Below, in pieces: positions 10,353-23,135 of a stretch of 64,000 nt of DNA (positions within the stretch are counted from its first letter, which is position 1; each line of letters begins with the position of its first letter). Below the pieces are notes generated by a model. The model did not search any database and was not told the origin of the DNA. It was given only the letters and a program-made list of their open reading frames with translations. Made by a program: the position numbers and the translations under genes. Source of the DNA: Rhodocollybia butyracea (Eukaryota; Basidiomycota; Agaricomycetes; Agaricales; Omphalotaceae); NCBI GenBank assembly GCA_015501585.1, contig JADNRY010000165.1:80292-144291 (forward strand), written 5' to 3'.

Positions 10353-11995
10353 GTTGATTTGGTATTTGCCTTGCCCTAGATCTGGACAATAGTCAAACAG
10401 GCCGGCCCAGGCCGCCCTACTACTTGGATCATGAATTCTAATCCAATTTACATATGTGAGTCGACTGCTGTCTTTCAAAAGTAATATGGCGAGGTCCTCA
10501 GTGGTAGGTTTATGTTCAAAGACTTCATCATCTATCCTTTTCATATGTGATGGCCAATACTGAGCAGCATATAATCCTAAAGGATATAACACCTCAAAGG
10601 CATTTTTGTCTTCAGGCAACATTCCCTCCTTGTTGAACTGGAGCAGATAAATTAGGCATGTTTGACATATTGTGGAATGGGCCAAGTTCTCATTGAGTTC
10701 AAACAATTTGCCTATATGCACTTCAGCATGAGTTTGAGTAAGAAACTCTTTCACTGAATTGTGTGCAAGCTTCACTACTTTCCTCATATCCACAGTTATC
10801 AAAGTGGAATCTAAGATCTCATAAACCCCATTCTCAAGCTCCAATGATCGCATTTCAGGATCAAATGTTTGAGCTTCTAGGTCTACAGCAAGAATATCTG
10901 TGACCTGTGCAATTGAGAGTGGATTAAATGCATAGGTCAACCACATCAGAAGTTTTTCCGCATCGTGTACATGTTCGCCTTCTCTCATTCTTTCAATGGC
11001 CAGAGTGTATGTTTCCTCGAGGGTCTTTGGTAACTTTTTCATTGCCTCACGCAAGGCTTTGGGTGTCTTGCACCGTTGCAGCACAGTTACCTGGCAGTCA
11101 ACCCAACGGAACCTTAAAACATCAAGTCAGTTACAAGGCAGCTCAATATTTTAGAGTAAGTACTTACTGTCCCTGGGAAACTCGACTTAAATAATTGACT
11201 ATTTCGGTAAACAGTTCAGGCTTAAGTTTTCGATGGCCAAGTTTGTCCTCCAGGTATTTAGCAACATCCTGATGAAAACATTGTGTATCATCAAGGTGAA
11301 TATACCAAGAACCAGTGTAACCTGTCTCAGCCAAATATCGACTGGTTACAGCTATGGAGAGGTTCTTCTTGAGATGCCCAAGATGTTTGAGAACATCAGT
11401 TCCCTCACTGCATTCATCCATGGCATCCAGCACGAGGTATACTGGGTACAGTTCTTTAGAAACAACTTCCAAAGTGGCCCTTAGTTCTGCTGTAGTAGGC
11501 TCCATAAGGCCCTCTGTGCACATTACATACAGCTCATGAAGGGCAGGATGAACTCCACCACTCCTTGTAGCCATTTGAAGTAAAAGTGATTGAAAGAGGC
11601 CCCGAGCATTGGTCTTAGTCTGTGAATTATCCCGGTTGTCAAAGTAGTAGTAGCAGCACAGTAAAGCTGGATCATCTCTTAGTTGCTGTATCATACCCGT
11701 CCTGAAGAATCACATGAGAAATATGAAAATAACATGATACTACCAATGTTGTGTGCATACGAAAGGAATGTTTTGCCTGAACCCACTACACACAATGATT
11801 AGATTCAAGATCACTGTACAAAATAGTATTACCTTTGCCCTGGATCCATAAAACTCCAGATGCAGCCTGTCTCCATTTGATAAACTGAGGATCAGAGAAT
11901 ATCCAGTCTCCAGTTCCAGGTGTTCTCTTATCACATGCTGCCACAAAATTTGTAGAGGGATCAGGTGCTTTTAACCATTTCCGAATATCCGACAC

Positions 11996-12361
11996 ATCAT
12001 TGGTCTCTTCAATGAAGGGTTAATTGAAACCATTAATAAGAGTAGTGATGCACCCACTCCAGGTATGATAATTATTCTGGATAGTGGTTGCTGCTTGAAA
12101 ATGCGGGTTTACTAAATTGAAGTTGGAAGCACCAGTAAACATGCTATCAGAAGTGTCAAGCTGGAATTATGAAATGAGAAGCAATACTTGATACTCACCT
12201 GCCTGTGCTATATGCACCAACCTGAGGTTTGCCTTGCTCCTCTCTGATCATGACAATCAGCACTGGACTTGTGAGGTGATCTTGAATTCTTACCTGGAAT
12301 ATCTGGACAAAGGTTCGGACATGGGGGTACAATGTCAAACGGGCACACGTGTGAGTAGGTA
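11996..12361. other. Upstream region of NACHT gene, no clear exon
   Basis: An N-terminal effector exon may lie here on the minus strand, but no frame has a recognisable domain. Confidence 0.4.
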
Positions 12362-12615
12362 CAGTGGCCGCTAAAACTGATGTCGCCCCCCAAATCGGGA
12401 AAGTAGCTCCGGAGTAGACTTAACTTCATTTTACTGCGTCGATACAATGTTTTAGGATGTATTATGGTCAGCTACATAGTTTAAAGTAAAAAAATCCATG
12501 TATATACGATGCTGCTACTGTTTCAACGTCGGTTTGATGAGCTCGAACAGAGTTGAACAAGCTTGCGGAGCTGCCTTCCCGATTTGGGGGGTGACATCAG
12601 TTTTAGCGGCCACTG
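12362..12615. mobile_element. Tc1/mariner-like MITE
   Basis: The 254-bp element starts CAGTGGCCGCTAAAACTGAT and ends with the inverse. Its terminal repeats are about 40 bp, nearly perfect, and extend through the CCCCCCAAATCGGGAA region. TA flanks both ends (12360-12361, 12616-12617). There is no internal gene. It is unrelated in sequence to the MITE at 8517. Confidence 0.9.
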
Positions 12616-12947
12616 TATGCACAAAGTTACCTAAGTTCTTTATCGGGCCAGGTCCGATTTCACCGGTGGAGCCCTGAGCCCCGTGACTTGAAGCAAAAGT
12701 GCTTGCAGGCCCATTCTTAAAATTATCGGTATTTCTCTATATATCTCTGCTGCAGAAAGAAGCACCCTAGTGCAATCAGATTGTATGCCCATCATGAGGC
12801 GTGCATCGCAGCAACAGCGGACTATTTAGTGTATGCCGGCACGCCAGAAAATGATAGCAGAAGCGCCTAATTTGCCAAATTTTTCATCCGCACTCCTCTA
12901 GACATTACCTGGGGATACGACTTGCCTTACTCCTACATCTAAGTTCG
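12616..12947. other. No supported gene
   Basis: A CTATATATCTC stretch near 12738 could be a TATA-like element for the next gene. Nothing else was recognised. Confidence 0.4.
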
Positions 12948-14505
12948 TTGACATATACCTCTATCTTCCTTCTGCCGCTACATCTCCTCGTCTTCACCTA
13001 TGGGAAAATTGTCAACTACAAACCAGGGTTCTACGTCGCAGACCTTGTGCCGCGGTGGTGGAACTCGACTGCCTCAGAGCAGCTTCAGTTACTCATAATC
13101 CAAGCTGGCGATGCCCCGTTCCTCGCAACACTCCCCGCTGGCCCCGTCCTCACTGCGACATACGCTGCGCCTTCTACTGGCGTTCCCGCTTCTTCAAATT
13201 CTGTAACCAACATCCAACAGTCCACTGTGTCGTCGTCGTCCAGCCATCTCCCAGGGGCAAAGTCGCCGCAGCAGTCATCGTGCCGCTGCTCGTCGTCGCT
13301 GCGCTCGCCGCGTTCTTCTGGATCCGCCGCAGCCGCGCGAAAGGAAAGGAGAAGAGCCATCACAGTTCTATATGCTTGTATGTGGTGTTGGGTTGGGTGC
13401 GGGTACGGGGTCGGCTGCTGGACATATGAATATCTCCACCTCTATCCTCAACTCGAATAATTCCGGTAGTTTGGGTGCACAAGAAGCCTCTCGGCTCTCA
13501 CGCTCCGAAGAGGTATATGGAGAATATGGGTTTGCTGTTGAAGGACCGGAGTATGTATATGAGGCCTTGAGGCACAGGAAGTGTATGCGTATACTTCGCC
13601 TGAGCCGTCTCCTGCCTACCCCTCCTACCTCGTAGAGGATTAGTATGCGCAGCGCGAGTCGCAATGGGAGTGGATGGGGAAGTGTGAGTGCCGGAAAGAC
13701 GAGCTTTGAGAGTGGTGGGTTTGAGGATGTCGGGCCTGCGTTGACTAGTGAGTGTGCGGTTCCTTTCTAATATCCTTTCTGTTTTTTTTTTCTTTTTTCA
13801 TCCCCTGTTTCCGTCTCCCGTTTGCGTTATACCGTTTTCGTGTCCATTTTCCCCGTTTTCTGACTCAACTCGTTTTCTCCAGTGATGCGTGTCCAAGGAC
13901 AAGAACAGGAGCAGCAAAACTACCACGCGCACCGCGCCTCCGTGGCGTCAGCGGCGTTTGCCGCTGGCGCGAGCGAGACGCTGTTTACGGCGTCGCCGAG
14001 CCCGTATCAGACTTCGTTCAGCTCTGCCGTTCCTTCTACCCTTTCCAATGACTCTTCTCCTACCTTCCTTAACTCCCATAATTCCCATAACGCCAACTCC
14101 GCCGCCTCCTCCCTTTCTTCTAACGACACCGGTCTAAATAAAGAAGACGACGCGGTCTTCACGGGCATGGCGCCACCTAAGAACGGCTCGAGCCCTGACG
14201 ACATGCTGCGTGCGTATGCGGAGCGCAAGGCTGCTGCTGCTGCGTCTGCGGGTTCTTCCTCCATCTCACCTGCCTCACCTGCGTCCCCTGTTTCTGGTCC
14301 AGGTGGGAATGGGCATGGGCATGGGAGAGGGATTGGAGGGATTGGAGGTAAATTGAAGACGTTAAAAGGAAAGATGTCGGTGCCGTCGCCATTGGGGAGG
14401 AGATTCCTGACTGAGGCGCGGGAGGTTAGGGGAGAGAGGGGCGAGAGAGAAAGGGGGGAGAAGGAGAGGGATGGGAGTGAGAGTGGGCATGGGCATGCTA
14501 TGTGA
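12948..14505 (+). pseudogene. Single-pass membrane protein family (copy B), frame-disrupted
   Basis: This is the fullest copy in the window. Pieces in order: an ectodomain fragment (WWNSTASEQLQLLIIQAGD, then AGPVLTATYAAPSTGVP), a Ser-rich linker, and a transmembrane helix in another frame (VAAAVIVPLLVVAALAAFFW, followed by basic RRSRAKGKEK). Then come a cytosolic tail with EVYAYT-like DNA near 13580 and SAGKTSFESGGFEDVGPALT. An intron, 13751-13882 (GTGAGT...CTCCAG), gives the last exon with AAFAAGASETLF, SPDDMLRAYAER, Ala/Ser/Pro-rich DNA and LKTLKGKMSVPSPLG. The stop is at 14505. I know this architecture from Agaricomycete membrane proteins of unknown role. The frame changes at least twice, so the copy is probably dead, although the final exon is intact. 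Confidence 0.6.
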
Positions 14506-15830
14506 GATGTAGGAGGTTAGCTACCTGCTATCTCCTCTTTTTACGCTGTACACTCTTTACGGTCCCTCATTACCCTTATTACTCCCTGCCTACGAGTTTT
14601 TTACTATACGTTTCTTACGCGTTCCTTACCTGTTCCTCTTCCACTCGGTCCTCACGTGGTCCTACGCGTTCCTTACTTGTCCGATGTCGTTGTGGAGAGC
14701 AGATGTGTGCGTGAGTTCTTGTGGGTTTTGATTGCTTTACTTTACCTTGATGTGTTTCTTATGATTACTTTTTTTCTTTTCTTTTTTTGATTGTGTGTTC
14801 TGAAACGTCTTTTTTCATTCTGTCGTTACCGATGTCGTCGTCAATGATACCATTGGGGTTGGCGTTGTAGTGAGTTGTGTGGGGTTGTTTTGATTCTCGT
14901 TGGGGGATGGAAGGATGGAAGAGTTGTTACCCCTGCTCTCGCATTTCACAGCACATCATTCACTCACCCCCAACCCTTGCTCCATCAATCTAATCGAACT
15001 CTACAACGAAAACTAAAAACTACCACGTTTATCAAAAGGCCTGGTTTGCCTATATTTCTGATATCCTATTTCTGATATCCTATTTCTGATATCCCGTATC
15101 CCATATTATGGGTATTACCTTTTTATAATGTATATACCGATTCTGTCCTGCTCAACGTGTCTCAAATACTGATAAATGCAAAAAGAAGCCCGAATTAATC
15201 CTATTGTTGATAGGCTTTGTACAGTTTTATTGATACCCGTTAAGATACGATTTAACTTGAACTAAGAGTGAAAACGTGAAAATGTGAGGATGTGAAAGCC
15301 GGAGTTGGGCTAGGATACGCTAGGATGTGCAAGGATGTGCGTTGGTTTTGGGGAAAGGTGCGATGAGGTGAGAAGAGTCTGTGTATTCTATATACTCCCT
15401 ATACTCCCTATATCCTCAACAGACCATGCTGGTAGACTCCACCGTTTCAAGGGCCCAAGATGGCCCGGGGTGCATGTGATCGAAAAGGAAAGGAAATCGC
15501 TCTTTAAAGTTCAAGGGACACAATTTGTGGGGCTGCCGTGGGGGAGCGAATTTTGCTGGTCCAGCTGGAGTGAAAAAAAGTTAAAACTCTCCTCTTAAGT
15601 AATGTGGTCTGACCGTCGACGCTGCGATGATCACCACCAAGGCAGGTGGCGGGGCGGGGGCGGTACTCCGACTGGTAACAGTTATATCTGTGCGTATGAA
15701 AGAATCGAAAAGATGAGCATCTTCGAAAGACAAGGAGTCGCGGAAAATGTCCCTTGATTCTACTTACCAGTCGGACTCGGAGTACCACACTACCACCAGA
15801 CCTCGCTGATGATCATTGTATATCGAGGGT
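14506..15830 (+). repeat. Downstream module after copy B
   Basis: This is the most complete version of the module. It includes a tandem TTTCTGATATCC triplication near 15053-15090, then CTAGGATGTGCAAGGATGTGC, CTCCCTATACTCCC, CAGACCATGCTGGTAGACTC and the inverted pair GTACTCCGACTGGTAA / TTACCAGTCGGACTCGG at 15668 and 15769. Confidence 0.75.
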
Positions 15831-16240
15831 CAGATCACATTAGGGAGAGAGTTTTTTAGGTGATTTTCAGCATCACCAATCATGAGTCACACAATCTGGG
15901 ACTATCTGGGATTATACTTGCTTAGTGTATGCGACGAGAAGTTTTCTGAAGAATTACAATCTGTTGCTAATTTCAAGCTAATTTGACGTCGGGGCGGCCT
16001 CAACCGAATATCACCCCGGTAAGCAGTTACTGAGGCAGTTTCAATGAGGCAGTTTCATTGTAAGGACACTCGGGGGGGTCTCCCGATATTTGCAATTTTT
16101 AGTCTGTCCTTATAAAACGCGAGCGGATCGATATGTTCCCGTCGTTCTGCCGGTCCAGTCCCCCGCACTCCCCCACTCAAATACAGCTTGCTGGTCAATC
16201 TGTATTCTTTTTTTTACTCTGGGCTTATAATTCCCAAAAC
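15831..16240. other. Upstream region of secreted-protein copy 2
   Basis: CTTATAAAACGCGAGC near 16110 is a TATA-like element about 130 bp before the start codon. No gene was recognised. Confidence 0.4.
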
Positions 16241-17527
16241 ATGCGTTCTACCACTCTTCTTCTTCTTTTTACGCTCCTAGTGGCAAGCTCCATACTTGCT
16301 GTGTTTCCGATGCCAGTGCCAGGAGACAAGCCGGTAAACAGGTTTTTTTATATTGGTTCTACAGAATTAGGTTGACTTGAGTATTACAGCAAACGTCGAG
16401 TCGACCCGGTGTGGTACTTCCCAAGGCAGGACGCCTCTTCCGTCTGCGCCTCCTCCGTCTCGAAAGAGGCTACCAGAGTCCAAGCCAGAGTCCGAGCAAG
16501 AGTCCGAGCAGCCTGCTGCAAAGAAATTGAAAAATGAAGGGGTAAATCTTTTACTAGTTTACATGATTGTACTTTATAAGTTAACTGGTGTATTACAGCC
16601 GAAAGGTCAAGACGATACGGTACCTAGTCCTCCGTCTAAGCCGGACGAAGCGAGGACCAGGGGACCAGCGAGAGTGAAAGATTTCCCTGGCCCGGTAAAT
16701 GTTTTATTGGGTTACATGATTGTACTACGCCTAATACATATTGCCAGCCAACGGGAAGGAAGGAAGGAAGGAAGTGAATTACTCGGCATGGTCCAAGATC
16801 TGAACGGGAATCCTCATTTCCCGACTGAATCAGCCTTTACTGGGTGATAAGGATCTGAACGATAGCATCAGAACAACCCTCAGCATGGCTATCTTCAATA
16901 AAGGCTTCGGGTATATGGATGTCCGCCCGCTAAAACCAAAGTACACAGGTAGCTACGAGCCAGACATGATCGGCCCAACTCCGGAGATGGCATGGATCTA
17001 CTTACAGTTCTTCAATTACAAACACGAAAACTTGGTGTGCACTGAGGCTAAGAAATGTTGGGTGTGGATAGCACAAGGTGACAGTTGTGAGTTTTTCGGT
17101 TTTGGATCTGATTTTCCTTCCGTTCCTCACGTATACTTTGTTAGATAGAACAAGGACTAGTAGAACCAAAAAGATCTCATTGAGGATCGTACCTCTGGTC
17201 TTGGAGGAGAAAGGCGAGGGTAAGGGGGGCAAGCGTAAGAGCAGCGAGGGTCAGAGCGGTGAGAAAAAGAGCGAGGAGAAGAGGGGTACGCCGTATGTTT
17301 GCATTGGCCAAGGCCCTCCAGAGACCTGGGAAAGGGATAAAGTATACGGCAGACCTGCTGAAAAAGAAGGGGAGAAAGATTTTGTGACGAAGGCAAAGCA
17401 GGATGAATGGGACAGGCTTTGGGATGAATTCAACGCACGATTTAATAATACAAACTTCGATCCGGGCGAGTATGCCTTGAAGGCCCTAAAAAAAGCTTCA
17501 TCCGAAACGACCACTCAGGCTCCCTAG
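16241..17527 (+). pseudogene. Small putatively secreted protein family, copy 2
   Basis: Exon 1 (16241-16333) encodes a clear signal peptide: MRSTT, then a Leu-rich core ending SSILAVFPMP. The next exon continues in frame only if the intron is 16334-16370 (37 bp); the better-looking acceptor at 16389 shifts frame. Introns 16542-16598, 16695-16747 and 17087-17144 are GT-AG and match copy 1. Exon 16748 carries about 53 extra bp, starting with GGAA repeats, and meets a stop at 16775. Beyond it the conserved part (SMAIFNKGFGYMDVR, YLQFFNYKHE, CWVWIAQGDS) and the last exon (Lys-rich, then VYGRPAEK and LWDEFNARFNN) are open. Either an unseen exon choice skips the insert, or the gene is broken. Function unknown. 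Confidence 0.6.
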
Positions 17528-19030
17528 GAATATCCGATGTGTTTCACTATTTTGCTATCCCCGTGTATGAAAATTATATCAGCTTTAGAGTAAACATATT
17601 TAACACATCTCGTAAATGTGCTTCCGTACGAAATTCTTTCATATCGGTGTACGTTCCTTCCCGTCTACTACTCTTCTTCAAACACCTGGCAGGCCACCAA
17701 AGCATCGCGCTTGGATTTCCTTTCCACCTTGTCGGCATCATCCATGCGCGCAAATCCATTATCATTATCAATATTGCTCACACAACGTTCATCTATGGCT
17801 AGTCACTGCCTGAGTCGCAACACGGTATGCATATATGCACATGCAACCTTGGGCCACTAGGTACTTGATCTCATTCAACATATGGGTAACCAGGAATCTG
17901 AGTCACGGCCCGAGTCCGAGTCCGAGTCCGAGTCAGTGAGAGTATTTGAGTGAATACCGTGATTCTGAAGAGCTGGGACATATGCGAGAGGGAGGGATGT
18001 TTTACCTGAGCCGTGGCTTGCTCTCTTCATCTCCTGCTCTCGCATTTCACAATACTTCTCCCACTCGCTCATCGATCCACTTGAACTCCACATGAACTCC
18101 ACAATGAAAACCAAAAACTACCACTTTTATCAAAGGGCCTGGCTTGCCTATTTCCGATATCCCATATTATACTTTTTACACAGAATGTTATCCCAGGGTG
18201 TTACCTTCTATAACGTATGTATATACAATTTATTGATATCCGTTAAGACTCAACTTAACTAAGAGTGAAAAACGTGAAAATGTGAAAGTTGTTGGAGTTG
18301 GGATCTGCAAGGATGCAATTGGTTTTGGGTAGAGGCGAGAAGAGGTGGGAAGAGTTTGCGTCCCTTACTGTCCCCTATGTATCGTCCACTACATCACTTT
18401 GTATGCGTTTTCATTCACTCCCCTGTGTTCTTCCTTCCTTGGTCCTACCCGCTCCTTAATCGCCGTTGTGTCGAGTGGATGTGGGCTTGTGTGTGTACTA
18501 TGGGGAGTTACGTGTGCGTGAGTTCTTGTGGGTTTCGTTTGCTTTACTTTTATTTGTTTCTTATGATCATTCTTTTTTTTGATTGCATATATGTGTTCCG
18601 AAGCATTTTTTTCATTATGCGATTCATCGTCGTCGTCAGGTGGTTGTGTGGTTGCAGTGGAGTTGTAAGTAGTATACATGGGGTGTTTTGATTCTCATTG
18701 GGGGATGGAAGATGGAAGAGCTGTTACCCCCACTTGATTGTTATTCTTTGGCCTTACCCCTCGCATCACATATCACAGTATGTTCCTCATCCCCTGCTTC
18801 CCATATTGATCCCGTTGAAGACTTCGACGAAAACTAAAAATCACAACTTTTATCAAAGGCCTGGCTCAGGCTTGCCTAGTTCTTTTACTTTTGCAGAGAA
18901 TGTTGCACCAGGGTCAAAGATTCACAGTTTGATACTTACTTACTTGTTACATTATGTACATATATATGTAAATCTATTGATATCTGTTACATAGTAAGAG
19001 TACAATATTTCAAAAATATTTAGCTTTGTA
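17528..19030 (+). repeat. Secreted-family 3' flank plus downstream module
   Basis: 17560-17710 repeats 5600-5765 (TTTAGAGTAAACAT, TGTACGTTCCTTCCCGTC, CCACCAAAGCAT). A GAGTCC tandem lies at 17905-17930. The membrane-family module follows from about 18050, shortened and ending near 19000. No conserved frame was seen. Confidence 0.65.
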
Positions 19031-19276
19031 TGAAGGTTGTGGTTTGGTGAAGAACGGCTCGTTATGTTTGTTAGCAGTAGATGAAAATAGTGTCACTGTT
19101 GTGTTGCTGCTATATCTACGTACTCACTGGTATACCAATACTGGAGACTACTTGACTACTTATTTGACTGTCTTGTACCTGTTTCCATTTTTTATGACCA
19201 ATTTTCTGTCTGATTTTTCTTATGTTTCTTATTGACGTTGTCAACACTTCAAAAAGGAAAGTTAGGTAAAATATCA

Positions 19277-22057
19277 TTAGGGTATAGGGAGACAGAGAAA
19301 GGAGTAAGGCTTACCATTTCTGGATTTAGTTGGCGATTTAGCCACGGTAGTCAAGCTTTGAAGGCATTGTGTGTACTCCAACAGGTTTCCAATCAATTCA
19401 AATTGAATTCCGGCCTCTTTCAGCAGCTCAGTAGCATCATTGTAATCATTTTGCATCTTAGAAATATTGCCCAAGCTTCGGAGGCATTGTGCATAACCCG
19501 ATTGGTTTCCAATTGTTTTAAATTGAATTTTGGCCTCTTTCAACAACTGTTTGGCATCATCATAATCATTTTGCATCTTGGAAATATTCCCCAAGCTTTG
19601 GAGGCATTGTGCAGAACCCAACTGCAATCCAATTGATTCAAATTGCATTTTGGCCTCTTTAAGCAGCTGTTTAGCATCATCATAAATTCATAATCATTTT
19701 GCATGATGCAAATATCTCCCATGCTTTGGAGGCACTGTGCAGAACCCAACTGGGATCCAATTGAATTGAAATGAATTTTAGCCTCTGTCAACAGCTGTTT
19801 GACATCATTGTAGTCATCTTGCATCCTGGATATTTCCCCCAGGCTGTGGAGGCATTGTGCATAACCCAACCAGTTACCAAGCATTTCAAATTGAATTTTG
19901 GCCTCTTTCAACAGCTGTTTGGCATCATCATAACTATTTTGCGCACTAGAAATAGTCCCCAAGCTTTGGAGGCATTGTGTAGAAGCCAGCGGGTGCCCAG
20001 GTGATTGAAATTGAATTTTGGCCTCTTTCGGCAAATGTTTAGCATCATCGTAATCACTTTGCATCCTGCAAATATTCCCCAAGCTTTGAAGGCATTGCGC
20101 ACAACCCAACTGGGATCCAATTGACTCAAATCAAATTTTAGCCTCTCTCAGCAGCTGCTTGGCATCATTATAGTCATTTTTCATATTGGAAATATCCCCC
20201 AAGCTTTGGAGGCATTGTGCAGAGCCCAATTGGTTTCCGATTAGTTCAAATTGAATTTTGGCCTCTTCTAGCATCTGTTTGGCACCAACATAATCATTTT
20301 TGCATGCTTGAAAATATCTCCCAAGCTTCGTAGGCACTGTGCAGAACCCAACTGGGATCCAATTGATTCGGATTGTTTCTTTGGCCTCTTTCAACAGCTG
20401 TCTGGCATCATTATAATCATTTTTCATTTTAGAAATATTCCCCAAGCTTCGGAGGCATTGTGCAGAACCCAACTCTGATCCAATTGATTCAAATTGCATT
20501 TTGGCCTCTTCCAGTAGCTGTTTAGCATCATCAAAATCATTTTGTATCCTGGAAATATCCCCCAAGCTTTGGAGGCATTGTGCAGAACCCCGCCGGTTAC
20601 CAATTGATTCAAATTGCATTTTAGCCTCTTTCAGCAGCTGTTTGGCATCAGCATAATTATTTTGTGCACTGGAAATATGTGCCATCCTTTGGAGGCATTG
20701 TGCAGAACCCAACTGGTGTCCAAATGACTCGAACTCTGCTTTGGCCTCTATCAATAGTTGTTTGGCATCATCATATTTATCTTGTATCCAGGCAATCTCA
20801 CATAATCTTTGGAGGCACTGTGCATTTGTCTTACTTTTTCGGTCCCTGTTGATAAGCTCATTGAATATTCCTTCCCTTCTCATAATTGATTGGATTGTTT
20901 CAATCTCTGATACTGCTCCTTCATAAGCTGCCAACCATCTCAATGCCTCTTCCTTCCTAAACCTGAGTTTGATTTCTTCCTCAAATGTTTCATCCCACTC
21001 CTGCGTTAATGCGGCATCAATCAAACTTACGGTCATGGAAAAGAACCAGGCTCGTATGCTCCAACAATTGCCGAAGAGCATTCAAATATCTTCTGTCTGT
21101 TTCCTTGGCCAGCTGGACTCCAAAAACCTTTGTAATGTTTGGCATATGCATTTCAAGCACCTTTTGGTCCTTACCATCGGTCCCATGATCATATGTAGAT
21201 AGTAGTCTCCCAGTTGCATTAAATGAATGGTGCTGGCCGGGTATCACAACAGTAAATGTTCACGGATTGGTGATAGCATCCTCAATGCTTCATTCTGTTG
21301 ATACACCAAGGCTGAGTTGATCATTGCAACCACTGAGTGTATATTTTGCCCCGGGACAAACTCTTGGATATTCTTCTGCCAAAAGGGTATGCCACTTGGA
21401 AGGAAAGATATTGTTGCTAGGAGATCTCGAAAGTCCATGTTTTGTCTTTCAAGCAGTTGAACAGACAAGTCCACAGACACAGCAACACTAGTTAACCTAG
21501 TTTGATGTGGGCCACATTCTAACACTGCTGTTTTTGTCTGCTTCCATTGTTTGATCAAAGGTTCTAAGCTTAGATGTTTTTGGATGAGGCTAGAAGTCTC
21601 TGAGAGAATCTCACAAGGAATAAAATAAATCTTATCCCTAAAGTATCCTTGAACACTTAGATTCTTCATGATGTGCAAAGCAAGAGCTGTTTTGCCTATT
21701 CCTCCTGCTCCTAAGATGGCTAGATGGACATTTGATTCCTGAGTCAATTTAGTAACCGCCTCAGTGACCAAGTGATCTCTGCCAGTAAATACTGTGGGAG
21801 CACTGGGTGTGAACAACTTGATAATCCTAGATGGAATCAAATGAATACAGGGCCCAGTCATAATGGACCACTTACTCGTAGGCTTCACGGACACCTTTCT
21901 TCTTTAAATTTAAACTACCAGAATCGATAACTTGAATGAACTGGGAGTTGGTGATAGTGAAATCCCGAGAGCAACTAAACATCGACACTGGACTAGTGAT
22001 TGTTAATGATGGTTTAGGTTCAAGAGGCAATTCTCCCAAGTGCCTGGCACCTGACAT
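19277..22057 (-). pseudogene. NB-ARC-TPR STAND (NLR-like) gene, decayed
   Basis: The upstream frame (to 22057) has SRDFTITNSQFIQV, resembling the short N-terminal motif before fungal NLRs. Frame 21244-21894 contains TVFTGRDHLV, Walker A LGAGGIGKTALALH, and, near its end, LRMLSPIREHLLL, as in Agaricomycete NB-ARC proteins. A TGA follows at about 21244. The linker and TPR part resume at 21081 and run to 20131 with units like SAQCLQSLGDISRIQNDFDD. Damage: CAA-to-TGA at 20131-20133; two offsetting indels around 20290-20370; an 8-bp insertion near 19682-19690 that shifts frame; and a final frame ending at 19277. Such genes sense non-self or damage signals in fungi by analogy with plant and animal NLRs; that role is inference. 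Confidence 0.8.
19330..20850 (-). repeat. Tandem TPR-coding array, about 13 units of 120 bp
   Basis: The motif GGAGGCATTGTGC (plus strand) or a close variant recurs at about 19365, 19485, 19605, 19728, 19850, 19970, 20090, 20210, 20331, 20451, 20571, 20691 and 20811. Each 40-codon unit carries the TPR pattern A-Q-C-L-Q-S-L-G...D-D-A-K-Q-L-L-x-E-A-K. Confidence 0.9.
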
Positions 22058-23127
22058 TGGGCTCTAGCACATGCACACCAAAAGTACAAAAAAAATTCCC
22101 AAGGGTGAAACAAGAGTGAAAAATGCTGATCCAACCAAAAAAAATCACTTGGTATTGAATGCTTGAGTGAAAGCTCTTCATTCAGTGTACTTAGTCTCGC
22201 GAGCCAGAATCCACGAGAGTGAAGAAAAATTCTCCACTCCAGGGGTAGGGGTCGCAGGATAGCCTCAAAGTTTGAAAAAAAAAAAAAAGATTGCCGGGCT
22301 AACCGAGAGGTCATGCGATCACGTCTCATCACGTATCTACAGCATCACTCGACGCGTTTGTTTACTTATTCACTTCCGTTCATCATCGCATAGCAAGCTA
22401 CGCGCCAACCATTGGCGGCCGGCTCTCCTGATAACATTACATCTTTGATTGATCCCCTCACATCCTGGATGAGGGCTCTGTAACATGCTCCAACTGAGAA
22501 TGTTATCCCAATGAATATTTTGCTTCCATACCTTCGTGATTTCGGGTTTGGCGATCAAGGAATCGGCCTCATTCTCGCTCCACAGTAAGTTGTACAGCCC
22601 AATCTAAGATTGCATTCCGAGTTGTATTCTGATGGGGCGAGTTGAATACTGAAGTAGAAAGGAGTCGTAAGGCTGAAGATGGTAGTGCATATCAAGGACT
22701 CAATGAAAAACTGAGGAGACTCCATCCTACCATCTGAGTATAACATTTGGGATTTTGGATGGTAATAGATGAGCTCAATGATGGAAAAGTGGGTCTTCCT
22801 CCTGATTTTTGCTCGTGGTACCTTAGACCTAGGAAATTTGATATTTTCTTCGATATAGCTGAGAGTTATGAAGTATAGTTTTGGTCTGAAAAACCACAAA
22901 GAGAAATGCACTGAGTCCCGTAAAACCAGCAATGTAGATACAGTTGAATATCACGATAAACTTGGCTTCTAGTCCTAGGTCCTGTGGCCATCGAAACTGA
23001 CCGTGCGATTTACGCGTACCTTGCCCTTTTTGTCCTTTTTCTGAGTCCTCGGATACACTCCATAAAATAGTCCACGTGAAAACTCTATTTCAATCTCAGT
23101 AGTACGCGATTTGGGCTCGGTATAGTA
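22058..23127. other. No supported gene
   Basis: The region includes a 14-A run at 22275-22289. Two minus-strand frames (22003-22332, 22555-22932) show no family features. Confidence 0.5.
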
Positions 23128-23135
23128 GTAGCGTG

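Larger units (their letters stand above)
8319..11995 (-). pseudogene. NACHT-ankyrin STAND (NLR-like) gene, broken by insertions
   Basis: This was a signal-transduction ATPase of the fungal NLR-like type. The N-terminal exon (11833-11995) has RKWLKAPDPSTNF and DPQFIKWRQAASGVLWIQGK. Using the acceptor at 11786 completes a Walker A, GKVGSGKTF. Exon 11168-11701 has Walker B YLVLDAMDEC. The intron 11113-11167 joins in frame to FRWVDCQ and LPKTLEETY, a typical NACHT winged-helix region. Ankyrin units (GNALQAA..G..DIV.LLLEHKADVNAQGG) follow at 9691-9955, 8764-9026 and 8319-8516. Breaks: an LTR-like insert (10013-10352), a 25-bp tandem duplication near 9940-9980, a hAT-type MITE (9027-9682), a TA-flanked MITE (8517-8761), and an uncertain phase after the P-loop exon. 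The gene is unlikely to make a full product. Its N-terminal effector domain was not identified. Confidence 0.8.
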
